Shown here: piece after piece, positions 1-7,582 of the stretch | Numbering within the stretch: position 1 is the stretch's first letter | Layout: each line of letters starts with the position of its first letter | Assembly (NCBI GenBank): GCA_964558295.1 | Contig: CAZLDQ010000018.1 | Span: 1-43,517 of the forward strand | DNA: 43,517 bases | Direction of reading: 5' to 3' | DNA from: JBDKTH01 sp964558295 | Lineage (GTDB): Bacteria; Planctomycetota; Planctomycetia; Pirellulales; Thermoguttaceae | Translations under genes and position numbers: made by a program | The notes under the pieces: generated by a model | The model's database searches: none | Told to the model about the DNA's origin: nothing | The model's input: the letters and a program-made list of their open reading frames with translations, nothing else

Positions 1-54
1 CTGATGCCATCCTTCGCGGCTCGACGGCAGCCACGGATGAACTTTTCGAATCGC

Positions 55-156
55 GCTGTGGCTTGTGGGGAATCGTCGCTCGGATACACTATCGCGTGCG
101 ACATCCGGCCGCGACGCGGCGCTGTGGCTTGTGGGGAATCGTCGCTCGGATACACT
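55..156 (+). CRISPR. Type II-C CRISPR array end: two repeats, one spacer
   Basis: Two identical 36-bp repeats lie at 55-90 and 121-156. They begin GCTGTGGCTTG and end CGGATACACT, and they enclose a 30-bp spacer at 91-120. The two bases before each repeat (GC) are also shared. Repeat and spacer lengths fit type II-C. The strand is set by the tracrRNA at 4640-4751, whose anti-repeat pairs with this plus-strand reading, so crRNA would be made rightwards, towards cas2. Bases 1-24 do not resemble a repeat, although a repeat would be expected there if the array continued leftwards. Bases 1-54 may therefore be leader or non-array sequence. Downstream, 157-203 is a 47-bp trailer before the cas2 stop codon. 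The repeat itself carries promoter-like hexamers, TTGTGG then 16 bp then TACACT. Confidence 0.88.
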
Positions 157-203
157 TGAGCTCCCAAGTCGCTGTGCGGCAAGGTGTTAAGGCGAGGTTG
201 GTA

Positions 204-560
204 TCAGAAAAGCTGTAATTGAGTCGGAGGTTTTTCGGTTTCGACATCGGTTTTTCCAATGTAACTCTCCATTTTGCCAAATTGCCGGTCAGTGACAGCG
301 AGAAGGCGGACATACCCTTCGGGAGGGAGGGCGGCACGAACCCGATTACGCTGCGTCTGCGCGGCCTCCTCACTGGCGCAGTAGCGTGCATAGACCGAGT
401 ATTGGAGCATGGAGAATCCCTCCTTGAGTAGGGTTTTGCGGAACTCGGCGTACCGTTTCCGAGCTTTGCGTGTGTTGACGGGCAGATCAAACATTGCAAA
501 GAGCCACATTCCTCGATACTCCGACAAAACGTACTCACCGCGTGGCATGGGATCACCCAT
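204..560 (-). CDS. cas2: CRISPR-associated endoribonuclease/integration protein Cas2
   Basis: Cas2 forms the spacer-integration complex with Cas1. The 118-aa protein has the ferredoxin-like start of the family, with MFDLPV carrying the conserved Asp (about residue 25). The tract FSMLQYSVYARYC follows, and a C-terminal tail ends in QLQLF. Its start overlaps the end of cas1 by 8 bp, so the two are probably translationally coupled. An alternative ATG four codons in (548) follows a GGGTGA sequence and may be the true start. It is the last cas gene before the array, and no csn2 or cas4 follows, which is the II-C arrangement. Confidence 0.93.
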   Translation of the reverse strand: MGDPMPRGEYVLSEYRGMWLFAMFDLPVNTRKARKRYAEFRKTLLKEGFSMLQYSVYARYCASEEAAQTQRNRVRAALPPEGYVRLLAVTDRQFGKMESYIGKTDVETEKPPTQLQLF

Positions 561-1443
561 CGGGCAGTTCTAATTTTCGTGCGTTTCCCAGGAAGACATC
601 GGCCAGCGACGTCGCCATGCGAGCGGCCGTGTCGAACAACGTGCGCTGTTCTCCGGCAATCACGTAGCGTGCGGTCAAATCGGAGAGGATGTGCTGTTTG
701 GCTGCCGACTCGACTCCGTAGATGGCGTCGTGCGTGCTGACGTATTCGGCCACCGAGCGGTCGACCGTTGGGCGAAAAGGCTCCATCAGGTCGTCGGCCA
801 GGCAATAGGGGTTGTAGCGATTGTGGTGATGAAGCCCCAGTGAAGGATGGAGGCCGGCCGCGCAAATGGCCCGAGCGACGATCGCGCGCAGTACGGCATA
901 GCCGTAGTTGAGCAGAAGATTTTGATCTTCGTCTTCGCGATGGCGGCGAAAATTCATGTTGGCGAACAACTGGGGCCAATAGCGGCGAGCTGCCCGGGCT
1001 TCGACGTTAGTGGGATCGCCGGAGCGGACCAACGGAATGAGGGCTTTGAGTCCATGATCGGTGCCGTACAACTGGTCGAGGGTGTCGGCCTGGGCACGGA
1101 TCTTGGCGCGGACGATCTGCTGCCAGTGGCGTTTTCGCGTGGGCTCGGAGGCCTGGGCTTGGGCCGCAAACCGTTCGCCCTGGGTGGAGTGGTTCACCAG
1201 CGGCAAGAAGATGCCCACGGGAAGGTTCTTGGCATTGCAGGCGACGAAGGTTCCGCCGGCCTCGGCCAGTCCGGAGAGGACGGCTTGGGTATAGGTGACC
1301 TGGGGATGGGCGACGACGACCACGGCGAGGTCGGTCAAGGGGATGGTTACGTCGGGGTGGTCCGGACGTTCGACCAAAAGTTGTTCATAGCGCACGCGGA
1401 GGCGTGCGGGCGACTCGGAGAAATCAAGGATGCGGTTAATCAT
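553..1443 (-). CDS. cas1: CRISPR-associated integrase Cas1 (type II)
   Basis: Cas1 is the metal-dependent integrase that inserts new spacers at the leader end of the array. The 296-aa product has the N-terminal beta domain and the alpha-helical catalytic domain. The catalytic Glu is visible in NVEARAARRYW (E148), the His in LHPSLGLHHHN (H205) and the acidic cluster in LADDLMEPFRP (D217-E221). Length and motifs match Cas1 of type II systems. The start codon overlaps the cas9 stop by 8 bp, and the end overlaps cas2 by 8 bp, so cas9-cas1-cas2 is one tight operon. Confidence 0.96.
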   Translation of the reverse strand: MINRILDFSESPARLRVRYEQLLVERPDHPDVTIPLTDLAVVVVAHPQVTYTQAVLSGLAEAGGTFVACNAKNLPVGIFLPLVNHSTQGERFAAQAQASEPTRKRHWQQIVRAKIRAQADTLDQLYGTDHGLKALIPLVRSGDPTNVEARAARRYWPQLFANMNFRRHREDEDQNLLLNYGYAVLRAIVARAICAAGLHPSLGLHHHNRYNPYCLADDLMEPFRPTVDRSVAEYVSTHDAIYGVESAAKQHILSDLTARYVIAGEQRTLFDTAARMATSLADVFLGNARKLELPDG

Positions 1444-4400
1444 GGGCCGGAAGGACGTTGCCCAAGGGGTCGATGACCACCTTCCGTGCTTTCACTTGCA
1501 AGAGCTTGCTGGGCCGGTATCGTACACGAGCCCTCGCTGTCCTTAGGAGCTTAGTTGGACGTGCATCGGTGTGCAAGCGAAATTCCACCTCGTCACGGGA
1601 AATGCCTATGACGCGATAGATTTGTCGCTTGCCTGGTTCGTGCTCCATCTCGACGTACTCTCCGCCTGCCAACGAAAAGCGGAACTCTTTTCCCGGCCCA
1701 TGGTTGCGACGAATGACCGGTTCCCCTGCGTTGGCACGTTGTACGGCCTCGAAGAGGTTGACCAAGACGCCTTCCCAGGCCTTGTCGTTCCCCTTTTCCT
1801 CAACGGTGGCGACGATTTCGATATGATGGTTGGTACCGGGGACCACATGCCGCTGCCGGTCGTTGCGTCCTGCCGGAATGGCCGCAACATTTCGGCGAAT
1901 TCGCGCCTTGTGGATCGGGATCAAACGACCATCGTGCGTTGTTCGGTAGGGATGGTTGGCGGGATCGGCAAAGGCCTTTTGCGGATCGCCGCCGAGTTGC
2001 GCCAGCTTGGCCTTGACACATTCGCGCACGGCGTCATCGACGATCGCTTCCACTTCGTTGAGGGACATTCTCGCCAAAGGCTTGCGCAGGTGGCGATACT
2101 CGACTGGCTTGCCTTTCTTGATGGCCTGGAACGGTGGACTGTAAAACGATTCTTCGTGCAGAGCGCCGGAGACGCGGCGATTGACGCGGTAAGAGACGTT
2201 GACGGCATCGATGGATTGCTGCACTTCTTCGAGAAATCCCTGCCAAGGCGGATCGATGGGGGCAAACAGGCGCCGCCCCATTTCCTCGGCGCGCGCCGCG
2301 GCCCGGCTGAGAAGCTGCACGGCCGCAGGGTCGGTCAGGGCGATCACCACCGCATCGACGGCATGGTGGCGATGGTCGGACCGGTCCTTGCTCCCGCCAT
2401 CGTTGAGGATACTGTTGAGATTCCACTCATCGCGGAGATAAGCCGTGGTCCGGCCGGCGCTGACTTGGACGCGCAGTCGGCTGTGGTCGTCAATTCGCCC
2501 ACCGAACAAAAGCCCCACATAGTCGGCAGCAAGGCGGGAGATGTATCGGGTATCGTTGAGCTGGCGAGCTGCGAAGTCTTGGGCGATTTCCTGCATTTGG
2601 AATCGTCGCAGTTTAGCCTCGGCTTGGTCGCCACGGAACCGGCGAACGCGGTGGAGAATTGCCTGCCACCGATCGGGGGAGCTTGCATAGGCTTCCCAAG
2701 GCGTGCGGTTCTGCTTCACATTACGGTTTTCTTCGTGGTAGCAGAGCGTTTTGTTCAAGAATGAGTTGTCGAGCGAACGGCTGAAGGGAATGATATGCTC
2801 GATGTCGAATTGCGGCATCTGGCCGACGAGAGTCCCCATGCTGATCGGCTTGCCCGTATAAGGACATTCCCAGTTACACTCCTCGGCCAGAAGGACCTTG
2901 AGAATGTCGCCTGGCGATGGATCGCGGACGCTGCTTTCCGCCAGAATCCGTTTTTCGGCCGCCTCACGGAGTCTCTTCTGCTGTCGCATCTGGTCGGTAG
3001 CACGCTTCCTGGCCTCGCGTCCACGTTTCATGTCGCGGGCAAGCTCGATTCGCACGAGGCTCGGCTTGCCGTACTGCCGCACCAAGGCGTTGACGACTTT
3101 GCGCAACTCGGTTAGAGCACGACAGACTACAGGATTGCGTAAGGACGGGACCGCCTTCAAGACAGGAGGCAGCAGGTCGTAGACAGTCTTTTCCGCCAAC
3201 TGATCACCATAGAGTTCCTTTCGCGCCGTATTGAGGTGTTCCCCCGCCTGCAACTTGGGGAGCAGCCGTCGAATCGCCCGGTGGGATAGCGCACTGTAGC
3301 CGGGTTCAAAGGTCAAGGCAGCCAATTGGGAGGCGAGGGGCGAAGCAAAGCCCCAGGCTTTTTGGAGGCGTCGGGCCAAAGCGTCTTCTTTCTCGAATGC
3401 AAGGAGTTCCTCGACCAGCCGATGACGGTCGTCGTTGGCCATGGTGGTCCAGCGGTCGCCGAGAACCTTGGCCAGTTTCTCGGCCGTTCGGTTTCCCACA
3501 AGCCGTTTCTCTCCCCCGGTTTCGAGGTTGAAAGTGTAGCCGTGCTCTGCTCCCTTCGGTTTCTTCAGACCGAGCAAGGCGCGGATTGCGCTGAACGTGA
3601 GCTCACCATTGGTTTCGAGAGCCTGGATCAGCGTGGTGCGTTGTTGTTCGGTGAGGGAGAGGATCTGGCCATCGGGGGCAATGATCTCCAAATCATTCAC
3701 CTTCTGCAGATAACGAAATTGTTGGGCATCGAGAGAAGCGAGGGGAGCCCGGCGAGAGCCCGGTTCCAGCTCGCACTTGCCGACGACCCCTTTTTGCGAT
3801 TTCAGGGGCCGCTGGAAGAACATGGCTCGATGGAGGCGATGTTTGAGCTCTTCCGTTAAAGCCTTGTGATAGGGCGATTGCGAATCCCAGATCTTCTCGA
3901 ACTCGTCGAGATACATCTGCCGCGCGGTCCAGCGTCCGCGGATTCGCGATTGCTCGGGGTCAAGGCCGGCAAAGTACTCTCCCAACGTTCGCGCTCCCGC
4001 ATTGTCAATGGCCGCCTGCAACTCGGCGATTCCCGCCTTGACTTGCCCTTCATCGTCGGATTCCTTTCGGGCCTTCTTGTTGCTCAAGAAGCCGCGTCGC
4101 TGGGCGAGGTGGTAGAAGACGCGTCCCACGGCATGCAAGCTAAGTGGTTCATCGAGGGCTTTCGCCCGTAGTCGGTAGGGGAGGAGGTGGGCTTCAACGC
4201 GATTGTTGGAGATGCCTTGGTCGGCGCCCAATTGGCGGTCGAGTTCCACGAGGATCTGGTGTCGTTGCTCAGCCTCTTTGGCAGGGCCTTGGGGCAGAAG
4301 TCCGGCTTTCTGAAGCACTACGAAGACGCTTCGCAATCGCCGTGAACGACGCCAGAGCTGACGGCGTATCTGCCGGGCCTGATGGCGTTTGATGTTGGTG

Positions 4401-4585
4401 GATTCGTCCTTGCCTTGCTCAATTTCTTTTTCGTGTCCCACGCCGCTGTCAAAACACCGCACGCCGGTACGTCGAACCGCGAAGGGGCGGCCCTGCCGAT
4501 CAAGATCGAGCACCGCCCAACCAATGGATTGTACCCCCAGATCCAGTCCGAGCACATACGGACGATGCTCAGAATCGTTGCGCAT
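1436..4585 (-). CDS. cas9: CRISPR-associated endonuclease Cas9, type II-C
   Basis: Cas9 is the RNA-guided double-strand DNA nuclease. With the start used here the protein is 1049 aa, within the II-C size range. RuvC-I is YVLGLDLGVQSIGW (D15). An arginine-rich bridge helix follows (IKRHQARQIRRQLWRRSRR). RuvC-II is RIELARDMKRG (E514), the HNH motif is FDIEHIIPFSR (D594, H597) with downstream FLNKTLCYHEENRNVK, and RuvC-III is DHRHHAVDAVV (D744), so all nuclease residues are present. The C-terminal third (about 750-1049) would hold the wedge and PAM-interacting parts. I chose the ATG at 4585 because AGGGGAG lies 4 nt upstream. An ATG at 4612 would add nine residues but overlaps the tracrRNA promoter and has no clear ribosome site. 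The only other nearby Cas-type RNA is the divergent tracrRNA. Confidence 0.97.
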   Translation of the reverse strand: MRNDSEHRPYVLGLDLGVQSIGWAVLDLDRQGRPFAVRRTGVRCFDSGVGHEKEIEQGKDESTNIKRHQARQIRRQLWRRSRRLRSVFVVLQKAGLLPQGPAKEAEQRHQILVELDRQLGADQGISNNRVEAHLLPYRLRAKALDEPLSLHAVGRVFYHLAQRRGFLSNKKARKESDDEGQVKAGIAELQAAIDNAGARTLGEYFAGLDPEQSRIRGRWTARQMYLDEFEKIWDSQSPYHKALTEELKHRLHRAMFFQRPLKSQKGVVGKCELEPGSRRAPLASLDAQQFRYLQKVNDLEIIAPDGQILSLTEQQRTTLIQALETNGELTFSAIRALLGLKKPKGAEHGYTFNLETGGEKRLVGNRTAEKLAKVLGDRWTTMANDDRHRLVEELLAFEKEDALARRLQKAWGFASPLASQLAALTFEPGYSALSHRAIRRLLPKLQAGEHLNTARKELYGDQLAEKTVYDLLPPVLKAVPSLRNPVVCRALTELRKVVNALVRQYGKPSLVRIELARDMKRGREARKRATDQMRQQKRLREAAEKRILAESSVRDPSPGDILKVLLAEECNWECPYTGKPISMGTLVGQMPQFDIEHIIPFSRSLDNSFLNKTLCYHEENRNVKQNRTPWEAYASSPDRWQAILHRVRRFRGDQAEAKLRRFQMQEIAQDFAARQLNDTRYISRLAADYVGLLFGGRIDDHSRLRVQVSAGRTTAYLRDEWNLNSILNDGGSKDRSDHRHHAVDAVVIALTDPAAVQLLSRAAARAEEMGRRLFAPIDPPWQGFLEEVQQSIDAVNVSYRVNRRVSGALHEESFYSPPFQAIKKGKPVEYRHLRKPLARMSLNEVEAIVDDAVRECVKAKLAQLGGDPQKAFADPANHPYRTTHDGRLIPIHKARIRRNVAAIPAGRNDRQRHVVPGTNHHIEIVATVEEKGNDKAWEGVLVNLFEAVQRANAGEPVIRRNHGPGKEFRFSLAGGEYVEMEHEPGKRQIYRVIGISRDEVEFRLHTDARPTKLLRTARARVRYRPSKLLQVKARKVVIDPLGNVLPAHD

Positions 4586-4605
4586 CTTTCTCCCCTTTCG
4601 ACCCG

Positions 4606-4633
4606 TTGACAAGCAGGCAAGAACGTGTTAAGT
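4606..4633 (+). promoter_or_regulatory. Predicted tracrRNA promoter
   Basis: The -35 box is a perfect TTGACA at 4606-4611. A 16-bp spacer separates it from TTAAGT at 4628-4633 as a weak -10. Transcription would begin near 4640, within about two bases of the first anti-repeat base (4642). That fit between promoter and RNA supports the call. The -35 region overlaps the codons of the longer cas9 reading on the other strand. Confidence 0.6.
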
Positions 4634-4639
4634 TCAACC

Positions 4640-4751
4640 CCAGTGTATCCGAGCGACGATTGCTCCAAGTCACAGTAAGTGAGCTTTCGCTCGCGCGAGG
4701 CTCCGCTCCCTGGAGCGCCCTCGGCGTCTCCCTGCGAGACGCCTTTTTTTT
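4640..4751 (+). ncRNA. tracrRNA of the type II-C system
   Basis: The anti-repeat runs 4642-4676. Its first 20 nt (4642-4661) are perfectly complementary to the last 20 nt of the CRISPR repeat. After a small internal loop, 4666-4676 pairs with repeat positions 1-11 (two G-U pairs). A short nexus-like hairpin follows, GAGC-TTTC-GCTC at 4681-4692. Next is a longer stem with CGAG and GCTCC on one side and GGAGC and CTCG on the other (4696-4723), then the terminator stem. Total length is about 110 nt. It is transcribed divergently from cas9, so any cas9 transcript starting beyond 4751 would contain its complement. Confidence 0.92.
4723..4751 (+). terminator. Rho-independent terminator of the tracrRNA
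   Basis: A perfect 8-bp stem, GGCGTCTC / GAGACGCC, closes a CCTGC loop and is followed immediately by eight T residues (4744-4751). It is the last hairpin of the tracrRNA. Confidence 0.93.
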
Positions 4752-5160
4752 GCGCTGTTCTCTTTTGTTTGCGTTCGAGCAAACGAAGGCTTGTCCGTCG
4801 ATCGCACATCCGTCGCGTATAGAGAGAATGCCCCCGTTCAACGTGTGATCGCGAGTGAGAAACTCGCGCCACGGCCGCGTGTGCGCTCGGCCTACGGTGG
4901 TCGGCATAGCCCCAGTCTCCCGCGTCCCGCTGTTTGAAAACCCCGCCGGGAAAAACGCGATTCTACATCCGCGGTCGCCAAGGGACAAGGGAGGGGGGAA
5001 TGCAGAAGGATGAGGGAGTGGGCGGAGGTGAATGTGGTGACCGGAAGGTAATAGGCGTGGGATGGGGGCTTAAGCGGGCAAGCGATTCGAAGGAGCTACG
5101 ACCCGTGGGTTTCGTGTGAACTGCAGATCAGGGGTCGCGGAGAAATAGGTTAGGCAAATA
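4752..5160. other. Intergenic stretch without a supported gene
   Basis: I see no gene with family features here. A 61-codon plus-strand reading at 4934-5119 has no recognisable domain or ribosome site. Minus-strand promoter-like boxes for the cas operon, TTGAAC (4836-4841) and TATACG (4816-4821), are separated by only 14 bp, so they are weak candidates. Confidence 0.5.
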
Positions 5161-5198
5161 GGAAGAAGCAAGGACGTGCAACAGTCCTTGCCTCTTCC
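5161..5198 (-). terminator. Strong hairpin after the PPC gene
   Basis: A 15-bp inverted repeat (5161-5175 and 5184-5198) around an 8-nt loop lies 42 bp past the stop of the PPC gene. Read on the minus strand, its only imperfect pair is G-U. No T-run follows, so it may be a Rho-assisted terminator or an mRNA 3'-end stabiliser. Confidence 0.5.
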
Positions 5199-5240
5199 TG
5201 CCTCTCAATGCGCGTGAGGCGTTTCCGGCCGCGCGAACCC

Positions 5241-7487
5241 TTAGCGGTTCGACACGACTTCGAAGGGAACAGCCGGGAGGAAACCGATGACGTGGCGAGC
5301 GGCGGTCGGTTTTTTGTCCTTCTTGCTGATGACGGTGAATTCGCGGGCGAGGCTGAAGAGCAAGTTGCCTTTCTGGCCGACCTTGACTTTTTCAGCGTCG
5401 CACTTGACGGGAATGGCCAATCCGTTGCCAAAGGCGACGGGGTCCTCGATCGTGATGCCATCGGGCGGCTCGCTCAATTCGAAGCGGAGCTCGTTGGCGT
5501 TGCGGCCCTGCTCGACGGCCACGCGGATCATCACCTGCCCGCCTTTGGGAATCCGCAGCCAGGTGTCGGTGAACGAACACGGGGGTTTGCCGGGCGGGTT
5601 GCCGACCACGAAGAAGGTCCAGTCTTTGGTCGGCATCAAGTGTTGATAAGAGAACGCCTGGGTCATGGTGTCGGCAGGAAAGGCCGGTCGGGAGATGCGG
5701 CGGTTGCGCACCGAAGCATGGCCGTTGAGCTGCAAGGTGATCGGCTCTTTGGTGGCCTCGGGGGAAACGAGCATGGTGAGGCGAACACTGTCTTGTCCGC
5801 CCGGCACCCACGCACCGCTGAGGGCGAACCCAGGGGGCGGGTTCTCCAGTTCCAGGGAAATGTCCTGGTCGAACCCATCCTTGCGAATGGCGTGAACCGT
5901 GATCGGCACCCAGGTGCCGGCCTGAGCGGTAATGCTGGAGGGCGTGACGCGGAGGTCGAAGTCGGGGCGTGGGGGGCGGACATAGAGGCGATAGGCGAAG
6001 TCGGGACCGCCACGGCGTTGCGCGTCGCGGATTGCAATACAGTGCCTGCCCGGGGCGACCGCCAGGAGCCGAGAGTCGGCGTGGTGGGTGATCAGCGGCC
6101 AGCTCTTGTCTTCAAAGTCGTCGTTATGCGCGATCACTTTCCCGCGGACATCGGTCAAAGTGACCACGGAATCCAAGGGGGAATAGAGACGTCGCGCGAA
6201 GACTTCCGCGACGACGACGCCAGCCCCTTCGAACTGGAAATAGTCCACATCGTCGGGGCGGTCAATGCGTCCGTTGATTGTAATGGGCGAGCCGAGGCTT
6301 TGAGCGGTCTCCAGGGTATCATTGGGCTCGCGCTCGACGACCTCGGGGAGAATGTCCATTACGAAGGCCACTTGGTTGGAAAAGATGTTGTCCTTTTCGA
6401 GGAACACCGGTTGGATGCTGCGGCCGCGGTCGAAGGAGGGGGAGAAGCGGAGCGAGTTGGTGGGCAGGTTCCACCCCTTGACTTCAACGGTGCAGGAATT
6501 GTTGACCCGGCCGCCCAAGGGGAACAGGCCGGTGATGTAGGGGATCTCGCCAATCGAGATCCGGTAGCCAAAATCCTCGCGTCCGCGGTAGATCGAATCG
6601 TGGACTTCGAGGACGTACTTGCCGTCCTTAGGAATCTCGTAGAGCAGGACGGGATCGTGCCGGAAGCCGAATGAATCGGCAAAGGCCACCTCATTTCCCT
6701 TGTCGTCGTAGAGATGCATCACGGCCTGGAACCAGCCGGGGACCGCATCGGCCAGGTAGGGGATCAATTCCCGTGCGGCGCAGTGGGCCACCAACTTCAT
6801 CCCTTTCTTGGCGTCAAAGGCGAAGCGGTCGACATCCCCTGGCATGATTTGCCCATTAATGACCATCGGAAACTTGATATAGACCGAAGGATCGGGGGTG
6901 ATATCGTTTGGTTCCTTTTCGCGGATTTCGGGCCATTGCCCCACATAGAACCAGAGCGGGTTGGACATCCCCGTGGCGGTCAAGAGGCGGAGTTCCCGGT
7001 CGCCGAACTTGGCATCGGGATCGAGTTCAATTCGGACGGTGAGCTCCTCGGCGATCTGGGGGTTGGGTTGCCGTTTGGGGTCCGCCTCCCGCATCCGATA
7101 AATCTCCATTTCCTTGAGTTGTTCATCGGTGATCCCGAGGATCTTGATGACCTGCTCGCGAGTCACCGAACCCGGTCCGTTCTTTTTCTCCAACTCCTCC
7201 ATCTTGAAGTTGATTTTCAGATTCAGCGCGACGTATTCTCCTTGGGTCATCGGCCGGTACCAACGAACGATTTTGGTCTTAACGCCGCCGCCGGAGATAT
7301 AAGCTTCGGTGACTTCTTTGATATTCTCGCCGCCGACGACGACCTCGAAGGTCGTCCCGCGGCAGCCCCCGCCGGGGAAGACATACCCGATGTGGGGATG
7401 CTTTTCAGCGACTTGCGCGGCAAGCTCGGAGGCGGTCGCTAGCAGCATGGCGAGCCCAAGGACCCAATACCATCGAGAGACGATCAT
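5241..7487 (-). CDS. Exported pre-peptidase C-terminal (PPC) domain protein, planctomycete type
   Basis: This is a 748-aa protein with an N-terminal signal peptide (MIVSRWYWVLGLAMLLATAS). The start at 7487 is preceded by GGAG at 7-nt spacing; an upstream in-frame start at 7529 is less likely. An IPT/TIG-like beta domain follows (about 30-90, with YVFPGGGCRGTTFEV). Two PPC-type beta domains are marked by EPND motifs, one at about 192 and one at about 405. The C-terminal quarter is more beta sandwich. No peptidase active site is visible. It is the third gene of a same-strand run with the DUF1501 and DUF1549/DUF1553 genes, 95 bp after the former. In planctomycetes such trios are linked to surface or polysaccharide handling, but the function is unproven. 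A GC-rich palindrome (7542-7557) sits in the gap before it. Confidence 0.8.
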   Translation of the reverse strand: MIVSRWYWVLGLAMLLATASELAAQVAEKHPHIGYVFPGGGCRGTTFEVVVGGENIKEVTEAYISGGGVKTKIVRWYRPMTQGEYVALNLKINFKMEELEKKNGPGSVTREQVIKILGITDEQLKEMEIYRMREADPKRQPNPQIAEELTVRIELDPDAKFGDRELRLLTATGMSNPLWFYVGQWPEIREKEPNDITPDPSVYIKFPMVINGQIMPGDVDRFAFDAKKGMKLVAHCAARELIPYLADAVPGWFQAVMHLYDDKGNEVAFADSFGFRHDPVLLYEIPKDGKYVLEVHDSIYRGREDFGYRISIGEIPYITGLFPLGGRVNNSCTVEVKGWNLPTNSLRFSPSFDRGRSIQPVFLEKDNIFSNQVAFVMDILPEVVEREPNDTLETAQSLGSPITINGRIDRPDDVDYFQFEGAGVVVAEVFARRLYSPLDSVVTLTDVRGKVIAHNDDFEDKSWPLITHHADSRLLAVAPGRHCIAIRDAQRRGGPDFAYRLYVRPPRPDFDLRVTPSSITAQAGTWVPITVHAIRKDGFDQDISLELENPPPGFALSGAWVPGGQDSVRLTMLVSPEATKEPITLQLNGHASVRNRRISRPAFPADTMTQAFSYQHLMPTKDWTFFVVGNPPGKPPCSFTDTWLRIPKGGQVMIRVAVEQGRNANELRFELSEPPDGITIEDPVAFGNGLAIPVKCDAEKVKVGQKGNLLFSLAREFTVISKKDKKPTAARHVIGFLPAVPFEVVSNR

Positions 7488-7582
7488 CGTAAGCTCCGCG
7501 TGAACAGCAGGGACACGGACAACAAGCAAGCCGTTCCGCTTCCTCGCGTGCGCGAGGGGGAGCGGGGATCGGCGAAGACCAG

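Noticed and set aside
171..203. Possible degenerate third CRISPR repeat (GCTGTGCGGC)
   Set aside because: Only the first six bases match and the spacing (14 bases after the previous repeat) is wrong.
89..979. Long minus-strand open reading over cas2 and cas1
   Set aside because: It is another frame of the cas1/cas2 region, rich in Arg, Ser and Pro, and has no domain.
1571..2764. 397-codon plus-strand reading opposite cas9
   Set aside because: It is antisense to well-supported cas9 motifs; such shadows are common in GC-rich DNA.
4816..4841. Minus-strand promoter for the cas operon (TTGAAC, TATACG)
   Set aside because: Spacing of 14 bp is too short for a normal promoter; kept only as a weak possibility.
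4934..5119. 61-codon plus-strand reading in the cas9-PPC spacer
   Set aside because: No ribosome site, no recognisable domain, Gly/Arg/Lys-rich composition.
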